Source of the DNA: Afipia sp.
GTDB lineage: Bacteria > Pseudomonadota > Alphaproteobacteria > Rhizobiales > Xanthobacteraceae
Assembly (NCBI GenBank): GCA_026400415.1
Contig: JAPLPA010000223.1
Location: 2,032-15,803 of the forward strand
Reading direction: 5' to 3'
Length of the DNA: 13,772 nucleotides
Shown: piece by piece, positions 1 to 6,530 of the stretch
Position numbering within the stretch: the stretch's first letter is position 1
Layout of the letters: each line of letters opens with the position of its first letter
The notes under the pieces: model-generated
What the model was told of the DNA's origin: nothing
The model's database searches: none
What the model saw: only the letters and a program-made list of their open reading frames with translations
Program-made: the position numbers and the translations under genes

Positions 1-116
1 TGTATCTTTGAAATCTGCGATGAAACCCGGCCATGCAGCTTCTTTGCCGCTGTTTGGGGATTGCCGCGATCGGTGGCACGCCACGAAAAGTTCCGAAAAC
101 CCTTCTTTAAAACAAT

Positions 117-141
117 GGAACCACGCTCGGCCTCCACGGTT
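117..141 (+). promoter_or_regulatory. possible EcfG-type (general stress) promoter
   Basis: GGAAC at 117-121 is followed, after 16 bases, by GGTT at 138-141. The alphaproteobacterial general-stress sigma factor EcfG recognises GGAAC, 16-17 bases, then CGTT, so the match is perfect at -35 and 3 of 4 at -10. Transcription would start about 25 bases before the ATG of the exported protein at 173. A 7-bp hairpin (141-147 with 154-160) lies just before the Shine-Dalgarno and partly overlaps this element. Short motifs like this also occur by chance. Confidence 0.35.
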
Positions 142-172
142 TTCTGCTTGAGGGCAGAAACAGGAGGCTAAG

Positions 173-439
173 ATGAAATATGTATTAGCAATGGTAGCAG
201 TGGCTAATCTGGGCCTTGCGCTTCCATCGAGCGCGGAGGAAGCCCGTATTGGCGTTGGCGTTGGCCCAGTAGGTGCTGGTGTAACGGTTGGTTCTGGCCA
301 TCGCGATTATGATCGGGATCGCGAACGCACTACAATCATCAAGGAGCGTGAGCCTGATCGGGATAAAACCGTGATTATTAAAAAGGATCACGACCATGAC
401 AATGACGACAAGGTAATTATTCGTCACGACCGCGACTAA
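173..439 (+). CDS. small exported protein with charged repeat tail
   Basis: An 88-residue protein of unknown function that is probably periplasmic. Residues 1-21 form a Sec signal peptide (MKYVLAMVAVA core, cleavage near SSA|EE). Residues 25-43 are a Gly/Val-rich stretch (RIGVGVGPVGAGVTVGSG). Residues 44-88 are almost entirely charged and contain three imperfect repeats around TTIIKE, TVIIKK and KVIIRH, separated by Asp/Arg/His/Lys runs. AGGAGG at 162-167 sits five bases before the ATG, so the start is secure, and a terminator follows seven bases after the stop, making this a single-gene unit. Similar exported proteins occur in Bradyrhizobium relatives (from memory). The His/Asp-rich tail could bind metal or interact with the envelope, but that is inference. 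Confidence 0.85.
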   Translation: MKYVLAMVAVANLGLALPSSAEEARIGVGVGPVGAGVTVGSGHRDYDRDRERTTIIKEREPDRDKTVIIKKDHDHDNDDKVIIRHDRD

Positions 440-445
440 GACTAT

Positions 446-474
446 TGGCCTTCCCAAACGGGAAGGCCATTTTC
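446..474 (+). terminator. Rho-independent terminator
   Basis: GGCCTTCCC (447-455) and GGGAAGGCC (460-468) form a perfect 9-bp stem with an AAAC loop, extended by T446-A469 and followed by TTTTC. It ends the transcript of the small exported protein. Confidence 0.9.
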
Positions 475-531
475 ATTTCAGAAATTAGCGACAAGTACGT
501 TTGCTCGTCGCCTGTTTGAAAGATCGAACAA

Positions 532-879
532 ATGGATACGATTGATTTGGAATTGAAAATCGTTCTGAAGGGATACGATCAAACCATGTTGATCGTCGAA
601 GATCGGATTGGAAATCAAAAATTCGCGTACCTGGAAACAGAATTATGCGGTGACGATTTTAAGCACGTAATTTCTGATTTTATGTGCGGGCTTTATTTTG
701 ATCCCGTTCGCGTCGTAGCAGTAAACACGTTGCAAAATTGGACCCAAGACCTTTCAGGGGAAATCGCTAGCGAAATCCAACGACATTGCATTGAAGCGGG
801 TAAAGACATCCCGGACTACCTCCAAGAGTTCATGGTTGCGCATTCAAATGACAGGGACTGTAACGTAAAAGCTGCTTGA
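532..879 (+). CDS. hypothetical protein, 115 aa
   Basis: I do not recognise this protein. It is 115 residues, cytoplasmic by appearance (no signal peptide or membrane segment) and mildly acidic. The N-terminal half looks beta-rich (LELKIVLKGYD, MLIVEDRIG) and the C-terminal half helical (LSGEIASEIQRHCIEAGKD). Codon use is noticeably AT-richer than in genes after 3500 (many GAT, AAA, GAA, TTT), as in its upstream neighbour, which suggests accessory or transferred DNA. The Shine-Dalgarno before the ATG is weak. The upstream terminator ends 57 bases before the start, so it needs its own promoter. The uninterrupted frame and protein-like composition support a real gene. Confidence 0.65.
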   Translation: MDTIDLELKIVLKGYDQTMLIVEDRIGNQKFAYLETELCGDDFKHVISDFMCGLYFDPVRVVAVNTLQNWTQDLSGEIASEIQRHCIEAGKDIPDYLQEFMVAHSNDRDCNVKAA

Positions 880-1134
880 CGTGCATGGCTGATGCGTTTG
901 CTGCCGCGATGGGCGCGCAGCGCGTTGCGCGACTTCTCCGGCAAAAGACGCTGACGTGGCCTTTATCTAGTACGCCCGGCACGGCATGGAGATTGATGGT
1001 ACCAACTACCTGTTCCGGTCGATGCGACGCTTGAACGCGATGTCGATTCCTTCGATGAGGCTATTCGGCCACCTCGATGTCGTGACCACTCGTCTTGAAC
1101 TGCCACAAGCTGAGCATCCAATCCAGCGAATGCG
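880..1134. other. gap with no supported gene
   Basis: Between the 115-aa gene and the DUF6894 gene I see no supported gene, RNA or terminator. Only short frames occur (about 49-50 codons from 885 and 986), both without a Shine-Dalgarno. The stretch is GC-richer than the gene before it and may be degraded coding sequence, but I could not match it to a family. Confidence 0.5.
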
Positions 1135-1359
1135 CTAAGCTATTCGCGCGCGCGTTGAATGTATTATTTTATCATTCAACCTCACTTCAATGACTGGAGA
1201 TCTCACGGAATCCGAACCGACTTCGTTCGCGTCTCTCATAGCGATCGCATGAGCCCTTTCGCCCTCTAACTGCGCAGACTTGAAGTCTGGAAGTTCAATT
1301 CCTTCCTCGTCGCGAACCAGCTCATTGCCGCCTCGAATATCAAAATAAAATCGTGGCAT
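1135..1359 (-). CDS. DUF6894 family protein
   Basis: A 74-residue protein beginning MPRFYFDIRGG and continuing with RDEEGIELPDFKSAQLEG. This matches the DUF6894 pattern (MPRYFFHVRDG, then DEEG.ELPD, then a helix starting with A/E residues), a small family that is abundant and multi-copy in Bradyrhizobium and relatives and has no known function. The frame runs upstream to 1398, but the family start is the internal ATG at 1359, preceded by a purine-rich TAGGGG at the right distance. The C-terminus, with IEVRLNDK, is the usual short beta segment. It stands alone on the minus strand. The family assignment is firm; its role is unknown. Confidence 0.8.
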   Translation of the reverse strand: MPRFYFDIRGGNELVRDEEGIELPDFKSAQLEGERAHAIAMRDANEVGSDSVRSPVIEVRLNDKIIHSTRARIA

Positions 1360-1574
1360 CGGTACCCCTACCAACTGCCTTAATCCCGATGAATCCACTC
1401 CGCAATCCGACGGTTACGCCAAATGAGTAGAAACCCTATTTTAGGATAGCTGCGGATTTACGAGGGGTTTTAAGTCCGTCTTTGTTCAGGCATCATCGAG
1501 CGGAACGTGGCTCTTATCGGTGACGAGTCTGCCCAATTGGCGCACGCGGCCTCCTCAAATAGAAGGGTCTGCAC

Positions 1575-1730
1575 ATGCAGCTCAGATGTCCCATCTGCAA
1601 CGCTCGACTGGCCCCATCCAAGGATGACAAACGTCCTTTGATCTGTCCGAAGTGCGACGATCCGATGATAAGTCACGCTGCCTGGGCGAATGGCCCGCTC
1701 GCCAAGCCTAAGCATCCTAGTGACTCGTAA
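1575..1730 (+). CDS. zinc-ribbon microprotein, 51 aa
   Basis: A 51-residue ORF starting MQLRCPICNARL. Two CPxC knuckles (Cys5-Pro-Ile-Cys8 and Cys24-Pro-Lys-Cys27) are 15 residues apart, the classical arrangement of a four-Cys zinc ribbon. GAAGGG at 1562-1567 lies seven bases before the ATG, and an in-frame stop at 1560-1562 fixes the start. After the ribbon the chain is short and basic to neutral (AKPKHPSDS). Small CPxC zinc-ribbon proteins are frequent in Bradyrhizobium relatives, generally with no assigned function. It may bind zinc and perhaps nucleic acid or a partner protein (inference). The 81-codon frame on the opposite strand here is its shadow. Confidence 0.65.
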   Translation: MQLRCPICNARLAPSKDDKRPLICPKCDDPMISHAAWANGPLAKPKHPSDS

Positions 1731-1888
1731 TGTTAGTTGGCTGCGCGTTTTGTTTCACGATAAGCGAATCGTTCCGAAGCGGTCGCTACAGTGACTTTGC
1801 CTTGTCCTACGGTGCAAACGCCCCTTGCGACTCTTTACTTCAACGAGCACCGGTCGTTGCGATAGTAATAAAATGCGCCGCTAGGTTA

Positions 1889-2165
1889 TCAGTCTTTCCT
1901 GATCGCAAGCGCAACCGCGTGTGTCAGCGAATTTGCTTTTAGTTCGAGGCGAGCGTCGCTGATGTGGACTTCAACTGTGCGCTTCGAGATATTCAGGCGC
2001 TCGCCGGTCTAGGCGGCGCTGAGGCCGCGCGACGCGTAACGCAGGACCGAGAGTTCGCGTTTTTTCACGTCTTCGGGCAAGGGGCATCCCAGCTACGTAT
2101 CGCTCTGGGGCGATTTTACGCAGTTTGTCGATGGCCGACACTCTTATTTCGGGTTCTATGATGTC
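1889..2165 (-). pseudogene. decayed LuxR-type HTH regulator (C-terminal part)
   Basis: On the minus strand the last 60 or so codons before the TGA at 1889-1891 read KKRELSVLRYASRGLSAA, a TAG at 2009-2011, then TGERLNISKRTVEVHISDAR and LELKANSLTHAVALAIRKD. This is a textbook LuxR/GerE helix-turn-helix: R-E-x-x-V-L-R-x-A-x-x-G in the first helices and I-S-x-R-T-V-E-V-H-I in the recognition helix. The TAG replaces the codon expected between the AA and the TGERL. Upstream, the matching frame shifts: IDKLRKIAPERYVAGMPLA lies in another frame (about 2070-2140), so there is also a frameshift near 2065. No N-terminal sensor domain can be traced past about 2166, where that frame meets another stop. 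It lies just downstream of the nitroreductase on the same strand. Confidence 0.8.
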
Positions 2166-2210
2166 TCATCTGCGAATTCTTCAATAAACTTGCCGTCCAA
2201 CAGCGTCCGC

Positions 2211-2888
2211 CTAGTTGTCGAAACCAACGAACACCGTCGCTTCTTCGACAGACTTTCGTTCGGACACGACAGCATTTGCGGGGAAGCTTTCATCCGGCCA
2301 GCCCAGCGCGATACTCTTCATGATGATCTGATCGTCAGCTATGCCGGCGTGCTCACGAACCACCGGTGACTGCATGATGCCTTGGCTGTTAATGACGGCA
2401 CCTAGCCCGCGAGACCAGGCAGCATTGACCAGAGCAGTCGCCACAGCGCCGCAATCGAAGGGCGTGTCGTCGCTCCCGTCGAGCACGCGGTCGTAGGTCA
2501 CGATCACACACACGGGCGCATCGAATTGACGGAAGCCACGTAAGACCCAGTCCTGGCGCTTATCCTTGTCATCGCGTTCGATCCCCATGGCAGAGAACAA
2601 TTGCTTGGCGACGCCAACCTGTCTGTCGCGGTGTGGACCTGTAAATCCCTGACCCGTACGAAATTCGCGCGACTGGGGCACGCCTGCAACCATACGCTCA
2701 GTATTGCCGGCACGAATTCGATCCAGCGGCTCGCCTGTAATGACGTAGAAATTCCAGGGCTGGGTATTCATCGACGACGGCGCACGCATCGCCAACTCGA
2801 TGATTTCCTTGATTAGCTCTTTCGGCACCGGGTCTGGTTTGTAACCGCGGATGCTTCGCCGTCCGCGAATAACGTCATCAAAAAGCAT
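2211..2888 (-). CDS. nitroreductase family FMN oxidoreductase
   Basis: A 225-residue flavoprotein of the nitroreductase superfamily, which uses FMN and NAD(P)H to reduce nitro compounds, quinones or related acceptors. The N-terminus has the FMN-phosphate motif R10-R11-S12-x-R, then RAPSSMNTQPW (residues 35-45), the flavin-binding signature. Near the C-terminus are GLGAVINSQG (161-170) and SIALGWPDE (192-200), the usual GLG and G-W/Y-P motifs. The frame is open to 2996, but the first residues of that extension are not family-like, so I chose the ATG at 2888. The natural substrate cannot be read from sequence. It is followed on the same strand by the LuxR relic, with no clear operon partner. 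Confidence 0.9.
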   Translation of the reverse strand: MLFDDVIRGRRSIRGYKPDPVPKELIKEIIELAMRAPSSMNTQPWNFYVITGEPLDRIRAGNTERMVAGVPQSREFRTGQGFTGPHRDRQVGVAKQLFSAMGIERDDKDKRQDWVLRGFRQFDAPVCVIVTYDRVLDGSDDTPFDCGAVATALVNAAWSRGLGAVINSQGIMQSPVVREHAGIADDQIIMKSIALGWPDESFPANAVVSERKSVEEATVFVGFDN

Positions 2889-3014
2889 TTTCCGTGGTCC
2901 CCGAACGGCTCGTCGAAATGGCCTAGATTTTCGCCATTTTACCACATCCACGCAAGCAGACCGGTGAGAGATTCTACTGGCTCTCTCCCAGTTCAACTGA
3001 GCCGAATTTCGAGA

Positions 3015-3248
3015 TTAAAGAGAGTTCGAAGGCAGGCCGTCTTTCACCGCCAGCAAATCGCGCGACCTTGCGGCCCGCATCCAGGACGTGATTGAAACCG
3101 CCTGAGCGTTCAGCGACACCAGCGCTTCATGTTGCCGCAAGCCCCGTCCGCCCTTGACCAAACCGAGATCGCGCACCAGCGCAAAATGTCCGTCGCTCAT
3201 TCGGACCAGACGAAGATCGACGAACATCCGCTTGATCGTTTTCAGCAT
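3015..3248 (-). CDS. hypothetical protein, 77 aa
   Basis: A 77-residue basic protein starting MLKTIKRMFVDLRLVRMSDG, followed by FALVRDLGLVKGGRGLR, a Ser/Ala/Thr-rich segment with SLNAQAVSITSWMRAARSRD, and a short tail. I do not recognise it. The frame stays open upstream to 3506, but that part has irregular composition with many Cys and Arg residues and looks non-coding. The ATG at 3248 has a GGGGG-containing sequence six to eleven bases upstream, so it is the better start. The next gene on this strand is the nitroreductase, 126 bases on, so co-transcription is possible but not shown. Confidence 0.5.
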   Translation of the reverse strand: MLKTIKRMFVDLRLVRMSDGHFALVRDLGLVKGGRGLRQHEALVSLNAQAVSITSWMRAARSRDLLAVKDGLPSNSL

Positions 3249-3553
3249 CGCGCGCCCCCATTCCCAGTTCGTTGAGAATGCATCGTCTCGTGATTCGGTC
3301 AAATCTTGACACGGCGCGAATCTAGCCGCACCGCAAAGACAATGCGGACATCGAGTCAGCTGCGTGGAAATGCTTAAACCGAAAGTGGGACCGTCGCTTG
3401 GGCGAAAAGTGCGACGGCCCCGGTCGCTCAATTGAAATTGCGAGCCGTAAGGCCGGCTTTGAACGACGATCAATCGGTAGCATTCGACCGCGCCTGCGCA
3501 ACGCAAGCCGCGTCTTAACCTAACCGGTCAACCTTACTTGGTCTTACGTGGCC
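3249..3553. other. 305-bp gap with a hairpin, no gene
   Basis: No convincing ORF on either strand. The only structure I see is an inverted repeat CCGTCGC (3391-3397) and GCGACGG (3411-3417), a 7-bp stem with a 13-base loop and no T-run, so it is not an obvious terminator. The stretch must hold the promoter of the 77-aa gene and the 3' end of the SDR transcript. Confidence 0.5.
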
Positions 3554-4429
3554 TCACATGCTACCATCGCCTGCAGCTTTCAGCGCCGCGAGGCCTTCGC
3601 GATAGGTTGGATACTTAAGGGTGACGCCGAGTTCGTCGTGAATCAGCTGGTTCCGCACGCGCTTGTTTTCGTCATAGAACGAACGCCCCATGTCCGTTAA
3701 GGCGGCATCTTCGAGGCGAACCTCGGGCGGTGGTGTGCGATTACACAGTTGCGCGGCGAACGTCACGACATCCTGCGGGGGCGCAGGCTCGTTGTCGGTC
3801 ACGTTGTAGATCCCGCCATTGCGAGGGCGCTCAAGCGAAGCCTCAAGAACTTGCGCAATATCTTCGACATGCGTTCGGTTGAAAACTTGTCCCGGCTTGA
3901 TGATGCGCCGCGCGGTGCCTTGCGCGATTTGTATCAATTGATTGCGGCCAGGGCCGTAAATTCCGGCGAGCCGGAATATCTGCACGGACGCGGTTCCTTT
4001 GGCGCCGAGCGTAAGCCAGTCTTGTTCGGCACGTGCGCGGCGTTGCGAACGGACATTCGATGGATTCGCAGGTGTTCGCTCGTCGATCCATTCGCCGGCG
4101 TGATCGCCGTAAACACCGATAGTCGAGAGATAACCGATCCAGCGCGTGGTTTTTGCGGCAGCAATTTGTTTCGCATAGGTGCGCAAGATTGGATCGCCAC
4201 CGGCGTCCGGCGGCACGGAAATCAGCATTGCGTCGCAGGCCAGAATATCGGATTCGATTTCCTCATCATGGCCGTCGGGGCCGAAAATGCGCGCGATGAG
4301 GCCGTCGTGAGCCATTGCCTTTGCTTTGACAGGAGTGCGAACCGTTCCAGTCACTTGATGTCCGTACGCGTGAAGTCGCTGCGCAAAAAACGCTGCGCTG
4401 TAGCCCAGTCCGAAAACAAACAGCTTCAC
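3554..4429 (-). CDS. YeeZ-like atypical SDR family NAD(P)-binding protein
   Basis: A 291-residue Rossmann-fold protein. The N-terminal FVFGLGYSAAFFA (4-16) is the dinucleotide-binding G-x-G-Y-S motif of atypical SDRs related to E. coli YeeZ. GYLSTIGVYGDHAGEWIDE (99-117) is the family's central block, and RLAGIYGPGRN (153-163) and RTHVEDIA (185-192) follow in the right order. The usual catalytic Tyr-x-x-x-Lys is missing: the segment about 25 residues after STIGVYG reads RSQRRARAE. This agrees with atypical SDRs that keep the fold but lack the active-site tyrosine. The start is GTG, because the upstream frame is closed by a nearby TGA, with AGGG seven bases before it. It diverges from the DUF7662-like gene. 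The substrate is unknown. Confidence 0.85.
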   Translation of the reverse strand: MKLFVFGLGYSAAFFAQRLHAYGHQVTGTVRTPVKAKAMAHDGLIARIFGPDGHDEEIESDILACDAMLISVPPDAGGDPILRTYAKQIAAAKTTRWIGYLSTIGVYGDHAGEWIDERTPANPSNVRSQRRARAEQDWLTLGAKGTASVQIFRLAGIYGPGRNQLIQIAQGTARRIIKPGQVFNRTHVEDIAQVLEASLERPRNGGIYNVTDNEPAPPQDVVTFAAQLCNRTPPPEVRLEDAALTDMGRSFYDENKRVRNQLIHDELGVTLKYPTYREGLAALKAAGDGSM

Positions 4430-4463
4430 GATAGGCCCTGTTCAAATGCATGGTTGCGACGTA

Positions 4464-4482
4464 GGTATCGCCTGACGATACC
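4464..4482. promoter_or_regulatory. perfect 7-bp inverted repeat, operator candidate
   Basis: GGTATCG (4464-4470) and CGATACC (4476-4482) flank five bases. The repeat sits in the middle of the 77-base gap between the divergent SDR and DUF7662-like genes, where both promoters must lie, and a TATAGC box at 4485-4490 follows on the plus strand. Symmetry and position suggest a repressor site; the protein is unknown. Confidence 0.5.
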
Positions 4483-4506
4483 CATATAGCAGTTAGGACG
4501 ACCGAC

Positions 4507-4779
4507 TTGGATAGTTACGACCCGCTTCGCGATTTCCTGCTGCGGCAGCATCTTCCCGAGATTGTGCTGACTTTCGACGCTATCGAGGACATTCTCGGCT
4601 TCGCGCTGCCACGCGCGTCGCTGCGTGCATCGTGGTGGGAAAAAGAACGCAACCCTGAAAATGCAAGGCCACAGCGCGACGCCATTCGCGACGGTGGATA
4701 TGAGGCGACACGCCTGCCAAATGACAAAGGCGTTAGGTTTCGAAAATTGTCAGCCGGCCGCTTTCGTCCGAAGCATTAG
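4507..4779 (+). CDS. DUF7662-like small protein
   Basis: A 90-residue protein reading M-DSYDPLRDFLLRQHLPEI, then VLTFDAIEDILGFALPRASL, SWWEKERNP and GYEATRLPNDKGVRFRKL. This order (YDPL near the N-terminus, FxxIExILGFxLPxSA, a WW motif, a G-[WY]-E-hydrophobic strand and a final VxFRK) is the pattern I associate with DUF7662, a small domain of unknown function. The only start available is TTG at 4507, because a stop lies upstream in frame with no ATG or GTG in between. AGGA at 4495-4498 sits eight bases before it. Its stop overlaps the stop of the convergent ModA-like gene by four bases. No function is claimed. Confidence 0.7.
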   Translation: MDSYDPLRDFLLRQHLPEIVLTFDAIEDILGFALPRASLRASWWEKERNPENARPQRDAIRDGGYEATRLPNDKGVRFRKLSAGRFRPKH

Positions 4780-5483
4780 CTTGAGGAACTCAGGAATCCT
4801 GCCTTCGTTCGAATGTCCCGATTGGCGTCCGCTGTCAGCAGGCCGATCAGCTTTTCCGCAACCGGGAGGTTGTTAGATCGCGCGGTGATCGCGGCCGCAT
4901 ACAACGTCGCAAGCGCGAGCTCTTTCGGCAGCGGGCCTGCCAGATGCAATCCTGGCGTTATCAGTATCTCGGTGGTCTGCGTGCAACCGATGCCATGCAC
5001 GCCGTCGAACGACGCAAGATTGCGCATCGCGGTTGCACCATTTGGGAATTCACGCAACCGCGATGCGATGCGATCCGCGACACCGAGCTGCACAAACACT
5101 TTTGCGATGTGTATGCCGGCCGTCGAAGCCTTGGTGTCGGGTACGAAGATCGCGTCTGCCTGCAGGAATGCATCGCGCACTGCGTCCGCGCTGCCGATCG
5201 GCGGCGCGTGCTCATTGGTACGGACGGCGATTGCCGTCTCGACGATACCGATATTTCCAGGTGTGCCGGAGCGCAGGAGTTTATCTTCCGACAGACGGTC
5301 GAGCACCGCAGATGTCAGCACGACAATGTCGGCGTCTGCACCGCCGCGTAGCAAACCCGCCATTGTGCCGACTGCGCCGTAGTTGCCTTCGATAGCGAAG
5401 CCGGTCAGTTTTTCAAATTGCGGTGCAAGGACTTTGATGAGACCTTCTGCAGCGCCGCCGCTCAGAACTTTAAGAGCGTTCAT
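4776..5483 (-). CDS. ModA-like substrate-binding protein without signal peptide
   Basis: A 235-residue protein with the fold signature of ModA-like (SBP_bac_11) periplasmic binding proteins: LKVLSGGAAEGLIKVLAPQFEKL at the start, then GAVGTMAGLLRGGADADIVVL (residues about 36-56), and late elements typical of the domain. It starts directly at the first beta strand. There is no hydrophobic leader, and no start codon upstream adds one before the end of the preceding gene. ModA proteins are normally exported, so this one may work in the cytoplasm as a ligand sensor or sequestering protein, as in related signal-less homologues I recall from Bradyrhizobium-type genomes. It lies eight bases after the Bug/TctC gene, with AGGAAG at 5495-5500 inside the preceding reading frame, so the two genes are probably one translationally coupled unit. 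Molybdate binding cannot be assumed. Confidence 0.8.
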   Translation of the reverse strand: MNALKVLSGGAAEGLIKVLAPQFEKLTGFAIEGNYGAVGTMAGLLRGGADADIVVLTSAVLDRLSEDKLLRSGTPGNIGIVETAIAVRTNEHAPPIGSADAVRDAFLQADAIFVPDTKASTAGIHIAKVFVQLGVADRIASRLREFPNGATAMRNLASFDGVHGIGCTQTTEILITPGLHLAGPLPKELALATLYAAAITARSNNLPVAEKLIGLLTADANRDIRTKAGFLSSSS

Positions 5484-5491
5484 TTAATTGC

Positions 5492-6466
5492 CTACTTCCT
5501 GGCCTCAATGGTCTTCACCACGTCGGCCCATTTTTTAATGTCGCCCCGCAGATAGCCGTCGAATTCCGCAGGCGTCATCGACAACGGCATTGCGCCCTGT
5601 TGCGCCCACAACGCGACAACGTCAGGCCGCTTGATAATGTCGTTGATCGCGGCATTTAGTTTCTCGACAATCGGCTTTGGCGTGTCTGCCGGAGCCATGA
5701 CGCCGAGCCAGATTGTTGCCTCATATCCCGGAACGCCAGCTTCGATCACCGTCGGCACGTCGGGCAGGATGTTTGAGCGTGCTTTCCCCGTCGTCGCGAG
5801 TGCGCGGACCTGGCCGGCTGTAATGTTGGGAACCATCGTCGTCACGGCGTCGATCATCATTTCGATCTGGCCGCCGATGACGTTGCTGCGTGCTTCGCCA
5901 CTGCCGCGGTGTGGAACGTGAACGATGTCGGTTTGCGTCATGGCTTTGAGAAGCTCGCCTGCCATGTGGTATGGCGTACCTTGTCCCGAGGAAGCATAGT
6001 TCAGCTTGCCGGGTTGCGCTTTTGCGAGCGCAATAAATTCCTTCAGCGTCTTTGCCGCGACCGATGGATGGACGACGATCACGAGATCGGACGTATTGAC
6101 GGGTGCGACCGGCGTGAAATCCCGCATCAGTTCGTAATTGCGCTGCGGCAGCAGAGACTCATTCGCTGTCTGTGCATTCGACATCATCAATAGCGTGTAG
6201 CCATCGGCGGGCGCTTTTGCGGCTTCGATGGTGCCGATCACCGCGCCTGCACCGGGTCTGTTTTCTACCACGAACGGTTGCTTGAGCGTGTCCTGCAGAT
6301 TCTTTCCAATCAGACGCGCGGTTACGTCCGCCGGACCTCCCGCGCCGAACGGCACAATGATTTTCACAAGCCGCGACGGATAGTCCTGAGCGGCGGCGGG
6401 CGTCGCGACGACAAGCGCGGCAAGTGCCGCCGCTATTCCCGCGAAGCGCTTGAATATTTTCGTCAT
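5492..6466 (-). CDS. Bug/TctC family tripartite tricarboxylate receptor
   Basis: A 324-residue extracytoplasmic binding protein of the Bug (TctC) family, the receptor of tripartite tricarboxylate transporters, which usually bind carboxylates. The signal peptide spans about residues 1-26 (KIFKRFAGIAAALAALVV core, AAA|QDY cleavage). The mature protein opens with YPSRLVKIIVPFGAGGPAD, the Bug signature, followed by VVENRPGAGAVIGT, NYASSGQGTPYHMAGE, IVHVPHRGSGEA, GQVRALATTGKAR and DVPTVIEAGVPGYEA, all in family order. ACGGAG lies five bases before the ATG. TctA and TctB membrane partners are absent from the window, so this is an orphan receptor, a very common state in this family. The ligand is unknown, although tarD nearby makes a tartrate-like dicarboxylate a reasonable guess. 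Confidence 0.95.
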   Translation of the reverse strand: MTKIFKRFAGIAAALAALVVATPAAAQDYPSRLVKIIVPFGAGGPADVTARLIGKNLQDTLKQPFVVENRPGAGAVIGTIEAAKAPADGYTLLMMSNAQTANESLLPQRNYELMRDFTPVAPVNTSDLVIVVHPSVAAKTLKEFIALAKAQPGKLNYASSGQGTPYHMAGELLKAMTQTDIVHVPHRGSGEARSNVIGGQIEMMIDAVTTMVPNITAGQVRALATTGKARSNILPDVPTVIEAGVPGYEATIWLGVMAPADTPKPIVEKLNAAINDIIKRPDVVALWAQQGAMPLSMTPAEFDGYLRGDIKKWADVVKTIEARK

Positions 6467-6479
6467 AACCGCTCCGTGG

Positions 6480-6507
6480 CTGAATTTTGGTGCAGCGCAA
6501 AATTCAG
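6480..6507. promoter_or_regulatory. perfect 10-bp inverted repeat in tctC leader
   Basis: CTGAATTTTG (6480-6489) and CAAAATTCAG (6498-6507) are exact reverse complements separated by eight bases. The repeat starts 13 bases upstream of the Bug/TctC ATG, in the 136-base region shared with the divergent LivK-type gene. The length and symmetry fit a dimeric regulator operator. A hairpin in the tctC mRNA is the other reading, since it would lie just before the Shine-Dalgarno. Confidence 0.6.
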
Positions 6508-6530
6508 ATAAAGAGATTTACAGTCCTAAA

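Noticed and set aside
986..1138. 50-codon plus-strand ORF beginning MEIDGTNYLF
   Set aside because: No Shine-Dalgarno, overlaps the end of the convergent DUF6894 gene and matches no family known to me.
1470..1715. 81-codon minus-strand frame
   Set aside because: It overlaps the zinc-ribbon ORF on the other strand, which has better evidence (four spaced Cys, Shine-Dalgarno).
1730..1942. 70-codon plus-strand frame
   Set aside because: No Shine-Dalgarno, irregular composition, and its 3' part overlaps the LuxR relic on the minus strand.
3391..3417. 7-bp hairpin in the gap after the SDR gene as a terminator
   Set aside because: The loop is 13 bases and no T-run follows on either strand, so a terminator call is not supported.
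3749..4489. 246-codon plus-strand frame over the SDR gene
   Set aside because: Antisense to an SDR protein with conserved motifs; many Arg and Cys residues and no recognisable domain.
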